This document shows positions 31,267-42,189 of a DNA stretch of 64,000 nt, piece by piece. The position numbers and the translations under genes were made by a program. The stretch is from Henningerozyma blattae CBS 6284 (lineage: Eukaryota > Ascomycota > Saccharomycetes > Saccharomycetales > Saccharomycetaceae): NCBI RefSeq assembly GCF_000315915.1, contig NC_020188.1:637501-701500 (forward strand). The letters are read 5' to 3'. The notes under the pieces are model-generated. The model searched no databases and was not told the DNA's origin. It was given only the letters and a program-made list of their open reading frames with translations. Position 1 is the first letter of the stretch. The number at the start of each line of letters is the position of its first letter.

Positions 31267-32378
31267 ATTTCTTATAATATATTGTGTACTATAATTGATA
31301 TAGGTTACTGTAGTTTTCTCCCCTATGATTACTATTTTTGCAATTCGTCAACTCAATTGACGTTACAAAAAATACACATAAAGACCTTTTTCTAAGTAAA
31401 TATTGATCCCAAATTTAATTTCAATGTCAATATTTCTAATTGAGGCTCTTACTGAGCTAACGACGCACCGAAATAACAAATCAGCAATACGGAATTTAAT
31501 TTTCAAAGAAAAACGTTGAAATTTCAAAGAAAGGGAGGGTAACTTTCGAGGACGAAAAGTGACAGTAATATAACATTCTTAATAAAAAACAGGGACTGCA
31601 ATAAGTATTATTTAATAATTCAAGTTCTTGTTAAAAATTCTATGTAAGGTATTTATTTTATTTAGGTCGTAAAGTTATAATGACGGACTTTTCTTTGTCA
31701 TGTATTTATTTTATTTAAATGCACAGATGTCCCAGTTCAGACGAAATCCATTGTATATATACAAATGATATTATTATTTCATACTTGTACAATAGTATAA
31801 CAAGCAACTTTCAAATTTTTACTGTATTGTCTAATTTCCATATTTTTTTTGTTTTCCTTCTCGTATATTTTTTTGTTTTCTGCATATTTGTAAATCATAT
31901 CTTCTTGTTGAAGAAAATATTGGATATCAAATAATTATAAAACTAGAAGACAAAACTATGTAAAAAGAGTTAAGAAATTTATTATTATTATCAAGGAGAA
32001 TTGTGTCATTATTTACCATTCGAATTTTAAAAATTTTATACTTCACAACTATCTGTCATGAAATATTGCTATCCTAAACGGGATTTTTTAAACTGTGAAA
32101 TCTGATTGGCTGAAAATAGCGAGAATTCGATGACTAGTTTTGCATATCTGAATAAAAGAGATTTATGCATTCGTTTAAAGGTGAGGATGCTGTTTTATTA
32201 CTGGTCTTTGTTTTCGGCATAGTTCTTTCAGATTAAGGTGTTAATTTGCATTCAAACTACTGTTCGTTATATACAGTTTATAATATCAATTCCTATTAGA
32301 GATTGAATGGGAATTATCATTGGGCTATATTTTAGAGGAATTCAATCCAAAGATATCATCATTTTATAGACACTAACT
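31267..32378. other. divergent promoter region RET3/TRM44
   Basis: 1.1 kb between divergent genes. The frame at 31719-31934 is T-rich and has no homology I recognise, so it is left out. The stretch near 31440-31475 looks like a tRNA D-arm by chance, but no complete cloverleaf can be drawn. No regulatory motif was recognised with confidence. Confidence 0.45.
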
Positions 32379-34127
32379 ATGGCAAAAACTAGCTCCAAGC
32401 AAAATGAAAATTTTCACTTCAATGCTTCCAATGTAAGTAGCAACATTTTAGGCTCTAGTTGGGTGAATCTCTATTCTACAATAGAAAAGGTAACCTTTTC
32501 AAAAGAGGATTTCCAAAATGCAATGCTAAATGTTATAAGAGAGCCAAATATTAATTCTACCGTTGTTCTTAGAGCAGATATCCTAAACGAAATAACTTAT
32601 AGTCCTTCAGATGGGGAAGAAATTGAACATATCACTCAGGATTTAGATAAATTGCCAATTCCTGATAAGGATGCAGTTCAAATTAACTTGAACGATATTA
32701 CACCAAGAGTTGATCTATTTAATGATAGTGACGAAAAAAATTTTGAAAAGAAACATGATATCTTCATTTGGAAACAAATTGTTAGAAGAGTTATACCAAG
32801 AAATGTTTTCAAAGATGCCATTATAAATCAAACATGTTTACTTTTGAACTCAAAGAATCCTACTTTCAAGGAAACCTCTCTAGTGATATATACACCCCAT
32901 TTAAATAACCCTGATGATTGCCCATTTTACTTACCAAAAGTGAAGAGTGTGGGCATTCTTCTACATGAATCAATATTATCTGTACACTATTTGCCATTTA
33001 GTGATGAAACTGTTACTAAGGAGAACTCAATCCCTCCAGTTCTTCTAGATGAGAATGACCGTATGGTAAGAACTGCCTATAGATTATTACAAACTGCAAA
33101 TAAACATTCTAATGGTGTGATGCAAGGATATGAGAAAAGAGTTACGCATGATCAAATTATATCAAAAGTTGTTTTTCAAAATAGATATGTTCAATTGAAA
33201 AAGAAATATTCCAAATTTTTAGTAGATAGTTGGGTAGAATCAACTGATCCAAAAAAACATGTATTTGAAGACATTTCAATCGCTGCATTTCTGATAGAAT
33301 TATGGATTAAAATTTATGGAACAAATTTTAGAGAAAAAATGCAGTTTAGAGATTTGGGATGTGGGAATGGTGTCTTAGTATATATCTTAATTTCTGAAGG
33401 TGTAAATGGTGTTGGTACTGATGCTCGACGCCGGAAATCTTGGTCTATATATCCATCGAATGTACAAGCATCATTAACTGAACAAGTCATTGTACCTGCC
33501 TTATTATTACGGCCATATCCTACTTTACATCAAATGTATCCTAATATTGACTACAATTCGAATGTTTTCCCAGTAAAGCTGGGAAATTCTGAAGAGTCTA
33601 CTCCAGATGTTCCTCAAAAGGCAATCTTATATTCAAGTAAGGACCTACTTGATTCACCACGAGTTTGTACAACTGAATTTCCCCCAAATACTTTTATTAT
33701 TGGTAATCATTCTGATGAACTAACTTGTTGGATCCCACTTTTGGGCTACCCATTTATGGTAATTCCTTGTTGTTCTCATGGGTTCTCTGGACAAAGAGTT
33801 CGTTATAGAGTTAAAAAGAATAAATCTGACATCCAGAAAACTCCAAGTCCTGCCAACCAGAATAATAATAATAAAGGAAATAGTAGTTATGCAGGCTTAG
33901 TCAGTGAGGTTGAAGATATATCTAACAAAGTAGGTTGGCAAGCTCGATTAGAACTATTAAGAATTCCAAGTACTAGAAATGCTGCAATTGTTGCCTATGA
34001 GAATAAAAATGCTTTAGCAAGTTTTCCAACACAAGAAGTTTATGAAGTTATTCAAAACGGTGGTGGTGCTGGAGGTTGGATAGAAAATACTATGAACTTA
34101 ATGAAGAAGAAGCCAAGAGGACATTGA
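32379..34127 (+). CDS. TRM44: tRNA(Ser) Um44 2'-O-methyltransferase
   Basis: A 582-residue AdoMet-dependent methyltransferase homologous to yeast Trm44 (567 residues, YPL030W). It forms 2'-O-methyluridine at position 44 of tRNA-Ser, which together with ac4C12 supports tRNA stability. The AdoMet-binding motif is visible as FRDLGCGNGVLVYIL at about residues 325-339, followed by the family segment GVGTDARRRKSW. The C-terminal part has the conserved CCSHGFSG block and a Gly-rich end. The ATG at 32379 is the first in frame. TRM44 is followed by SUV3 on the same strand, as in S. cerevisiae. Confidence 0.93.
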   Translation: MAKTSSKQNENFHFNASNVSSNILGSSWVNLYSTIEKVTFSKEDFQNAMLNVIREPNINSTVVLRADILNEITYSPSDGEEIEHITQDLDKLPIPDKDAVQINLNDITPRVDLFNDSDEKNFEKKHDIFIWKQIVRRVIPRNVFKDAIINQTCLLLNSKNPTFKETSLVIYTPHLNNPDDCPFYLPKVKSVGILLHESILSVHYLPFSDETVTKENSIPPVLLDENDRMVRTAYRLLQTANKHSNGVMQGYEKRVTHDQIISKVVFQNRYVQLKKKYSKFLVDSWVESTDPKKHVFEDISIAAFLIELWIKIYGTNFREKMQFRDLGCGNGVLVYILISEGVNGVGTDARRRKSWSIYPSNVQASLTEQVIVPALLLRPYPTLHQMYPNIDYNSNVFPVKLGNSEESTPDVPQKAILYSSKDLLDSPRVCTTEFPPNTFIIGNHSDELTCWIPLLGYPFMVIPCCSHGFSGQRVRYRVKKNKSDIQKTPSPANQNNNNKGNSSYAGLVSEVEDISNKVGWQARLELLRIPSTRNAAIVAYENKNALASFPTQEVYEVIQNGGGAGGWIENTMNLMKKKPRGH

Positions 34128-34653
34128 ATACCATTATATCGCCGAATTAATATAATTATATCCTAAATATATGTATATTATTATTAGACTAATTTGTTTT
34201 TTGTGTTTTATTTATTCTTTTTTTTTATTATTTTTTTTATATAATCGTGATATAAAAATGCGTAGGTAGTAAAGTAAACCTTATCGTTGTATACTAAATA
34301 AATAAATATTGGGATTTTAAATATCAATACAAACAATAAAATATTTAGTATTATTTTTTAAAATAAAATAAATAAACTACCATTTATATTTGAGAGTATG
34401 CTGTTGGTATTAATACAACTTTAAAAATGCGAAAAAAAAATAGTGATATCTCTTATTTTAAACGCGCTTTAAACTTAGTGAAAAAGTCACATTAAAAGAT
34501 CCTTTATTGTATAAACAACTAAATTTTAAAGCAAGGAAGCATCTAATTCATTACATATACATTTTGTATTGGTACTTATCCTCCCCTTCCAACATATATC
34601 GGGGTAATGATTTATTGAATAATTCTATAATACCTCACTAATATTCTAATTAA
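34128..34653. other. intergenic TRM44-SUV3
   Basis: A 526-bp, very AT-rich spacer with T-runs near 34197-34245 that fit the TRM44 3' end. No other feature was seen. Confidence 0.45.
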
Positions 34654-36930
34654 ATGCAAAAAATATTACTTCCGTCTTGTAAATTATATTATAAATTTAT
34701 ATCCAAATTAAGCTTTAAGCAATATCGATGTATTCATGCTAAAGCTATTTTTGAGAACACAAATTGGATTAAAAATAATATTCATCTAAGTAAAGCAGTA
34801 CGATCGGAATCAGGCATAAAATCTAAAACTATCCCAATTACGCTGAATAAAAAATATTTGAAACCCACTAGTATATATATTAAGGACCAATCCTTCAAAG
34901 AATTATTAGATTCAGGTTTATCTAATATTTATAACGAACATATTGTTGGCTGTCCTAAGAAGGAAAGAGAATTTAAAAATAAAGCATGGGGAAAACTTCG
35001 AAGTTATTTATACAACCAATTAAATGTAAAGACATTAAACACTCCATCTGAATTTGTAATGGATTTATTTAAAGTAATTGATATTAAAGAACCAGATACT
35101 TTACTTTTACAATTATTGAATATGCATAAAATTGAAGACAACGTTTGGGTCAATATTTTAGGCATTGATAATAAATCAATTACTTCCAATTTAAAATGCC
35201 AATATATTTTAAATGGGATGTATAATTTTATTTATAATCAAGAAATTATTCCAAATTGTGAACCAGCTATTGACACAGATATTGATATTTCTAATCCTGC
35301 AGAATGGTTTCCTGAAGCTAGAAAATTAAAGCGTACAATTGTTTTACATCTTGGTCCTACTAACTCTGGTAAGACGTATAGAGCATTACAAACATTGAAA
35401 TCTTCTGGTAATGGCTATTATGCCGGTCCCTTGCGTTTACTTGCACGAGAAGTATATGATAGATTCAAAGCTGAAGGGTTTAGATGTAATTTGTTGACTG
35501 GTGAAGAAGTCATTCAAGATTTGGATAAGATGGGTAATCCAGCAGGCATTACATCAGGTACTATTGAGATGGTTCCCTTACATCGGAATTTCGATATTGC
35601 TGTATTTGATGAAATACAAATGATGGCAGATCCTGATCGTGGTTGGGCATGGACTATTGCATTATTGGGTGTACAAGCTAGAGAAGTTCATCTATGTGGT
35701 GAAAAGAGTGCCTTACCATTACTAAAGGAACTTGTTAAAATGACTGGAGACAATTTGGTGATTAATGAATATGAAAGATTAGGTAAATTAACTGTGGAAA
35801 AAAATCCACTTAATAATAACTTTGCATTATTAGAAAAAGGGGATTGTATTGTTGCCTTTTCTAAAAAAAAAATTCTGGATTTAAAATTAGAAATTGAAAA
35901 ACGTACCAAGCTAAAAGTTGCAGTAGTTTATGGATCATTACCACCTGAGACGAGAATTCAACAAGCCAATTTATTTAATTCTGGGACTTATGATGTAGTA
36001 GTGGCTAGTGATGCTATTGGTATGGGATTAAATTTAGCTATTCGAAGAGTTGTTTTTACCACAAATATGAAATTCAATGGTAAAGAAATGGAATCATTAA
36101 CATCATCTAATATTAAACAAATTGGTGGTAGAGCAGGACGTTTCAAAGCGGATTGTAATAAAGAAGACATTAGAGGGTATATTACAGCTACAGATCGATA
36201 TGTTTTAGCCTCTGTTAATAATGGTATTGAAGCACCTATTGAATACTTAACGGCATGCTGTATTTGGCCTACTGATGAAATTTGTAATAATATTATGAAA
36301 CAATTACCTTCTGGTACTTTAATGAGTGAATTATTTGAAAAAATATCTATTTTATTGGATAAAAAATATAATAAATTTTTCAAATTATCAGATTTATCTA
36401 ACAAATTGAAAGTTATTAAAACTATGGAAAAATTAAATAATATTTCATTTAGTGAAAAATTGAGATTATGTAATGCGCCAATGAAAGATTTCCCGTTGAC
36501 TAAAGATGCTTTTAAATTATTTTGTGAAACAATTTCTAGGGGGGAAACCAAGAGTATCTTATCGTACCCATTACCATTTAAGATTTTGACTTACGATAAG
36601 ATCAATGATGATAAGGATAAAGAGTATTCTTTGGAACAATATGAAGCGATGTATAGCATATTTACGTTATATTCATGGTTACACAACCGGTACCCTAATT
36701 ATTTTATTGATATTGAATCGGTGAATGAGATGAGATTATTTTGTGAGATGATTATCTTTGCTAAATTGGATAATTTAAAGAAGAATCCTTATAATAAATT
36801 TATGAATTTTAAGAAGACTTTGTTTAATAGAAGATATTTTAATAATGATGATAGAAATCAATATTATATACCGAATAAGGATATTAAATATAGAAGGTTT
36901 CAAAGAGTAAAGAAGATATCAACAAAGTAA
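34654..36930 (+). CDS. SUV3: mitochondrial RNA helicase, degradosome subunit
   Basis: A 758-residue Ski2-like DExH helicase homologous to yeast Suv3 (737), which works with the exonuclease Dss1 in mitochondrial RNA turnover. A basic, hydroxylated presequence (MQKILLPSCKLYYKFISKL) starts the protein. Helicase motifs: LGPTNSGKTYRAL (Walker A, about residue 233), VFDEIQMMAD (DEIQ Walker B), YGSLPPETR, VASDAIGMGLNL, and QIGGRAGRF (motif VI). The C-terminal region has the conserved CEMIIFAKLDNLKKNPY block. The protein ends RVKKISTK. After its TAA and one further stop, the same frame is open for 52 codons (see 36931-37101). TRM44-SUV3 order matches chromosome XVI. Confidence 0.95.
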   Translation: MQKILLPSCKLYYKFISKLSFKQYRCIHAKAIFENTNWIKNNIHLSKAVRSESGIKSKTIPITLNKKYLKPTSIYIKDQSFKELLDSGLSNIYNEHIVGCPKKEREFKNKAWGKLRSYLYNQLNVKTLNTPSEFVMDLFKVIDIKEPDTLLLQLLNMHKIEDNVWVNILGIDNKSITSNLKCQYILNGMYNFIYNQEIIPNCEPAIDTDIDISNPAEWFPEARKLKRTIVLHLGPTNSGKTYRALQTLKSSGNGYYAGPLRLLAREVYDRFKAEGFRCNLLTGEEVIQDLDKMGNPAGITSGTIEMVPLHRNFDIAVFDEIQMMADPDRGWAWTIALLGVQAREVHLCGEKSALPLLKELVKMTGDNLVINEYERLGKLTVEKNPLNNNFALLEKGDCIVAFSKKKILDLKLEIEKRTKLKVAVVYGSLPPETRIQQANLFNSGTYDVVVASDAIGMGLNLAIRRVVFTTNMKFNGKEMESLTSSNIKQIGGRAGRFKADCNKEDIRGYITATDRYVLASVNNGIEAPIEYLTACCIWPTDEICNNIMKQLPSGTLMSELFEKISILLDKKYNKFFKLSDLSNKLKVIKTMEKLNNISFSEKLRLCNAPMKDFPLTKDAFKLFCETISRGETKSILSYPLPFKILTYDKINDDKDKEYSLEQYEAMYSIFTLYSWLHNRYPNYFIDIESVNEMRLFCEMIIFAKLDNLKKNPYNKFMNFKKTLFNRRYFNNDDRNQYYIPNKDIKYRRFQRVKKISTK

Positions 36931-37101
36931 GGTACGACTTGAAATATCACTGTGAAGGATAAGAGTGTAAGGAGTGCAAAACCACAGAGTATAAACAGCA
37001 AGAGTGCTAATACAAATACACAGAGCAAGAGCAAGAGCAAGAGCAAGAGCAAGAGCACCAATACAAAGAATACAAAACCCAAGAAGAAATCTAATTCATA
37101 G
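36931..37101 (+). other. in-frame open stretch after the SUV3 stop (Ser-Lys repeat tail)
   Basis: After the SUV3 stop TAA (36928-36930) the same frame has three codons, a TGA (36940-36942), and then 52 open codons to TAG at 37099-37101. The open stretch is rich in Ser, Lys, Asn and Thr, with a perfect AGAGCA hexamer run at about 37022-37057 encoding SKSKSKSKSKS, and ends TKPKKKSNS. It resembles a natural basic C-terminal tail that has become detached from SUV3 by stops, or simply a repeat in the 3' UTR. Confidence 0.4.
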
Positions 37102-37493
37102 ATGTAAATATACTATGTAAAATAATATAAACTTGTTAATATTACAGTAATTTGTTATGCATTACCTTTTGGTTACTAGTTTGTTTCTTGCCGCCGAAAG
37201 AGTTAAAATTTCTGAGGAAAAAGGAAGAAAATTAATTGAAGTTCGAAAAAAAAATATGTATATATATTATTTATTATATTATTGTTATTAATTAGGAGTG
37301 TGTGGTGTGGTGGTATATAAAATTGTATAAAAAAGATCAAGTATAAACGACAAAAGGGGAAGGTGGTGGGGGTAGGGTGAGTGGGGTCATTAGAATCGTG
37401 AAGAAAAAGCATAGAATATGAAAAACACAAGAAAAATAACAAAACAATACCAAAAAAGTGCAAGTGCAAGTGCAGGTGCAAGCGCAAATGTGA
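37102..37493. other. intergenic SUV3-kinase (convergent)
   Basis: A 392-bp spacer between convergent genes. It contains A-rich stretches, a GT-rich block around 37298-37380 and tandem GTGCAAGTGCAAGTGCAGGT-like 6-bp repeats at about 37456-37486. ERG10 and SMA1, which lie here in S. cerevisiae, are absent. Confidence 0.5.
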
Positions 37494-38927
37494 CTAATTG
37501 AGTATCATTTTATTTGCATTGTTGTTCCAATTGATCCAATCGTTATTTCTATGGGTTTGGGCGGTTGTATATTTTGTATCATGTATACTCAATGAATCCA
37601 GAGAGATAATACTGGATCCATTTGAGAGAAAAGAAGGAGATGGAGAGACGGAATGGGAATGTAGATTCGAATTAGCATGGGCTTTATAATTAAGTAGGTT
37701 TGTAGTACTAGTGTTATTGCTGTTATCATTATTATTACTACTCTTTGGTGATGCCAAAGGTGAAATGTACGTTGAAGAAGCAGACGATATGGAAACAGAG
37801 CGTATAGAGAGATCTTGTAATCCCAAATAATCATCCAAGGGACCAATATCATATAATGAATTGAATACAGGCACACGTTCTGCACCCAATGGAGTTCCCT
37901 GTGGAGCCAAACAATCAATGTGCAAGACTCTATATATCAATTCACTCAATGAAGGACGTTTGTCAGGGTTCAAACTCAAAATATCAGCTAGTAGTGAGTT
38001 CAACTGTGGTGATATTGGTAGAATACGACTCAATACAGAAGAATCACGAGTATAACAACGGAAAGTGTGATCTGCTTGAGAATCAGCTTGTAACCATGGG
38101 TTACGGACACATGTCAAGTTGATTAGAATGATCCCTAGAGACCAAATATCACCAAGTTCGGTACGGTAATAATAGGGTACGGATGGTACAGCTGAGTTTT
38201 GAATCTTTTCTGGAGCCATATAATAAGAGGACCCCACAGAGACATTTGCCGGTAAAACTCTTTGAGTAGTGGCCAAGCCGAAATCACACAATTTCACGTT
38301 GAATTGAGAATCCAATAAAACATTTTCTGGCTTAATATCACAATGGAAAACACCCAATTGAGCACAATTCAAGATAGTCAAAGCCAACTGAACAAACACT
38401 TTTTTAATTAAAAATGGGTTTTTGGCAAAATGCTTGCAATCGACAATGGAAGTGAATAAGTCCAGCGGGTAATAATCCATCACGATAAAAGTGGCCACGG
38501 GCGAATCAAGAACCTTGTGCACATGAACAACATGCTGTAGATGGTTCACACGTAGTTGTAATGAGACCTCTCTTAGAAACGGACACTTTCTGATCCATTC
38601 TATAGTCTTTGGGTTGTATTCATCTGCTAAAAGATCCAAATCGATCGATTTCAAAAACAGACTGCTATGGTTTGCTTGGAAGTATGAATAAAGCTGATGA
38701 GTCAAGTACCTAGTCTTTGTGGCGTCATCCAACGTACGATCACCATTGACATTCTTCTTGAGAACAGCCTTAATGGCGACTGTATTGGCGACTTGGCCAC
38801 TACGGTAAGTGGGCACATGAGTGTCTATGGCACGAAACACAAGACCGTAAGCGCCTGAACCAACCTGTTCAGTCAAGGTATAGTTGTTTATTCTGCAGTG
38901 TATGGCAGAGTGTTTGTGGCAGGTCAT
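37494..38927 (-). CDS. SKS1: Sks1/Vhs1-family serine/threonine kinase
   Basis: A 477-residue kinase of the Ran1-like pair Sks1/Vhs1 (502 and 461 residues in yeast), which act in glucose-limited growth and in suppressing the sit4 hal3 G1 block. The kinase domain covers about residues 16-335: Gly loop VGSGAYGLVF, VAIKAVLKK, the catalytic loop HCDIKPENVLL (HCD in place of HRD), CDFGLAT, and YMAPEKI. The C-terminal ~130 residues are Ser/Asn-rich. Neighbours do not settle the name: SUV3 on the left is the SKS1 context, while tandem TRS23 on the right is the VHS1 context. This locus therefore looks like the undivided ancestral position of the pair, and the symbol is a choice. Confidence 0.85.
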   Translation of the reverse strand: MTCHKHSAIHCRINNYTLTEQVGSGAYGLVFRAIDTHVPTYRSGQVANTVAIKAVLKKNVNGDRTLDDATKTRYLTHQLYSYFQANHSSLFLKSIDLDLLADEYNPKTIEWIRKCPFLREVSLQLRVNHLQHVVHVHKVLDSPVATFIVMDYYPLDLFTSIVDCKHFAKNPFLIKKVFVQLALTILNCAQLGVFHCDIKPENVLLDSQFNVKLCDFGLATTQRVLPANVSVGSSYYMAPEKIQNSAVPSVPYYYRTELGDIWSLGIILINLTCVRNPWLQADSQADHTFRCYTRDSSVLSRILPISPQLNSLLADILSLNPDKRPSLSELIYRVLHIDCLAPQGTPLGAERVPVFNSLYDIGPLDDYLGLQDLSIRSVSISSASSTYISPLASPKSSNNNDNSNNTSTTNLLNYKAHANSNLHSHSVSPSPSFLSNGSSIISLDSLSIHDTKYTTAQTHRNNDWINWNNNANKMILN

Positions 38928-39399
38928 AGTATGATAGAGAAAGCGAATGAGATGGAGCTTAGAAGAGCTTAGAAGAGCTAAAAGGAGATGAAATGGGCTA
39001 AGTCTGGAGTGGGGAAAAAAGACACTAGTCTAGAGCTAGGACCAAAGAGAAGACGAGAGTGAGAGTTTGTGTAAGTGTCAATACAACTTGGACCAAACAC
39101 TAGAAACCAAATACCAAAAACCAAATAAACAAATATGAATGTTTGTGGTCGTTGACTTATATATGCTGCCGCCAGTGAGGGCTCGAGCGGGGCCTGTCCC
39201 GAAGGGGTGACAATCCCGCCCGAAGCGGACGGCGTGGCCGTTTGGGGAGAATGCGGGTGCCCAAAAGCGGCGAACCCATGCAGACGTAAACACGCCCGAT
39301 AGGGCAATGACGTGGGTGACTGCCCAAAGGGTGACTACTGCACACGTGACGCATACTTGCCGGGCCACGCTGGCGGTACGCACGTGACCGGTGGGTGTA
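38928..39399. other. intergenic kinase-TRS23 with GC-rich island
   Basis: 472 bp serving as the kinase promoter and TRS23 3' flank. The part at about 39166-39395 is strikingly GC-rich for this genome. It carries two CACGTG E-boxes at 39343-39348 and 39381-39386 and many CGG/CCC runs. Frames here (for example 39078-39383) are not credible genes. Confidence 0.6.
39343..39386. promoter_or_regulatory. two CACGTG E-boxes
   Basis: CACGTG occurs at 39343-39348 and 39381-39386, each followed by AC, inside the GC-rich island about 420-460 bp upstream of the SKS1/VHS1-type kinase. bHLH factors such as Cbf1, Pho4 or Tye7 could bind. Which one, and which gene is controlled, is not determined. Confidence 0.4.
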
Positions 39400-40050
39400 C
39401 TAGTACTGAGCGACCAGCGTGGTCACTGCTGCATCGAACAGACTGTTCTTGATGGGCATCTCCAGGGCATAGAAAGGGTCCTTCATGACGTAGTCACCGT
39501 ACAGGCAGTGCACACGGCGTAAGAGGTTGTCTGCCGTGTGGATGCGTGTGATCACGTGCGCGCTCTGTGCGGCAGGACTACGTGTGTTTACAAGAACAAA
39601 TCGTGCTCCTGTTAATGTCTGGTAGACGTATATTTCCAATGCATCGGTTTCTATTTGGCGTACGCCTCCTCTGCTCCAACTACGGAACCCGGAGGAGAAG
39701 AAATCTGTGCCATGGTAACTACCCAGGTTATTATTGTTACCCAGGGTACCCTTGCCGTTGTTGTTGTTGCTATTGCCGCTACCAAGTTCATCGTTGCTTC
39801 CTGGTGGGATATAAGGTACGTGCTCGATGATATCATCGCCATGAACGTCACTATTGCCGCTTTCACCAAGCTGGATGGATTTGGGTGTCAATTGAGATAC
39901 AATGGCAAACACAGAGTGTAAAGTACTGGCAAAGATCAGGTACTCGTTACCGTTTTTACTGCCAGGGTTGTTGTTTGCACCGTTCAGATCCTTCTTGTAG
40001 ATCAACCCACCAGACTTGTTGATAATCAATAGAGCTTGTGCTAATTTCAT
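39400..40050 (-). CDS. TRS23: TRAPP complex core subunit Trs23
   Basis: A 216-residue homolog of yeast Trs23 (219), a core subunit of the TRAPP complexes that activate the Rab Ypt1 at the Golgi and in autophagy. The longin-type start ALLIINKSGGLIYKK matches yeast LVINKSGGLIY. Further matches are YLIFASTLHSVFAIVSQLTP, IYVYQTLTGARFV, ADNLLRRVHCLYGDYVMKDP and EMPIKNSLFD. The Asn/Gly-rich loop in the middle corresponds to a variable loop in yeast. The ATG at 40050 is chosen; the open frame continues upstream only through a TG/CA repeat that would encode a Thr-His run and has no ATG. TRS23 followed in tandem by the kinase matches YDR246W-YDR247W. Confidence 0.92.
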   Translation of the reverse strand: MKLAQALLIINKSGGLIYKKDLNGANNNPGSKNGNEYLIFASTLHSVFAIVSQLTPKSIQLGESGNSDVHGDDIIEHVPYIPPGSNDELGSGNSNNNNGKGTLGNNNNLGSYHGTDFFSSGFRSWSRGGVRQIETDALEIYVYQTLTGARFVLVNTRSPAAQSAHVITRIHTADNLLRRVHCLYGDYVMKDPFYALEMPIKNSLFDAAVTTLVAQY

Positions 40051-40106
40051 GGTTGTAATTCGTATTCGTATTTGCTTGTTTGAGTGTGTGAGTGTGCAAG
40101 TGTGAG

Positions 40107-40127
40107 TGCGTGTGTGTGTGTGTGTGT
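40107..40127 (+). repeat. (TG)n microsatellite
   Basis: A short GT dinucleotide run about 60 bp upstream of the TRS23 start (minus strand), extended by imperfect TGTGAG units on its left. Confidence 0.8.
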
Positions 40128-40320
40128 AATTCTTATACAATTGGCCGTGGCAATATATCTATTGTTTAGTTAACAAACCTGTAGCTGCTGATCTTCTATA
40201 GTTTGTTCCTGATCTTTCTTAGCTTTGTCCTGATCTCTATCTTGATCCTCCTAGTTTCTAGCTCGATAAGATTTGCATTCAGATACATCCAGGTCTCGTT
40301 TTTGTCTTGCCACTCCGCGT

Positions 40321-40406
40321 CGGAACGCGAAACGGAACTCGGAACGGAACTCGGAACGGAACTCGAGACGGGATTCGGAACGGGACACGGAACGGGACAC
40401 GGAACT
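40321..40406. repeat. 12-bp minisatellite, CGGAACGGAACT-like units
   Basis: About seven imperfect units of CGGAACGGAACT and variants (CGAGACGGGATT, CGGAACGGGACA) lie in tandem. The array is unusually GC-rich and free of stops in several frames on both strands (an FRVP repeat on the minus strand), which is expected for a 12-bp unit and is not evidence of coding. Confidence 0.8.
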
Positions 40407-40624
40407 GAGATCTGATCTGATACCAGATCCCTACTTCTACATCCATTCGCGTGTGCCCTTGCTTACTCATCCTGTTTATACAATCGTAACACTGACCCAT
40501 TGTTCCTTCTATTGCCAAGAGCCAAGACTTTATTTTTTTGTTATTTTTAGTAAATAAACTAAAATAAAATAACAAAGAAAAAAGAAAATAAAAAGAAAGG
40601 CACTTTAAACTCCAGTATGATTGA

Positions 40625-41984
<1,360 letters not shown>

Positions 41985-42189
41985 TAGCTGATTCAATATT
42001 CTTGTCAATAAGCCGAGTTTCTTACAAAACTATATATATAAATATATATATATTATGTGTGTCTGTATCTATATATAAAATTTCAAGATGCATTACGCGC
42101 TTTAAAAATTGCACATTAACTTAATGTGAATTTTCTAAATAAAAATAAAACAAAAAAAAAATAATAAATACTTGTCGTCATATTTAATC

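Noticed and set aside
31440..31475. tRNA-like D-arm (GTTAGCTCAGTAAGAGCC on the minus strand)
   Set aside because: No anticodon arm, T-arm or acceptor pairing can be formed around it.
31719..31934. T-rich 71-codon frame in the RET3/TRM44 spacer
   Set aside because: Composition-driven Phe/Ile/Leu run without a domain or good context.
39078..39383. Open frames in the GC-rich island next to TRS23
   Set aside because: High GC lowers stop frequency in several frames; no similarity and no consistent start.
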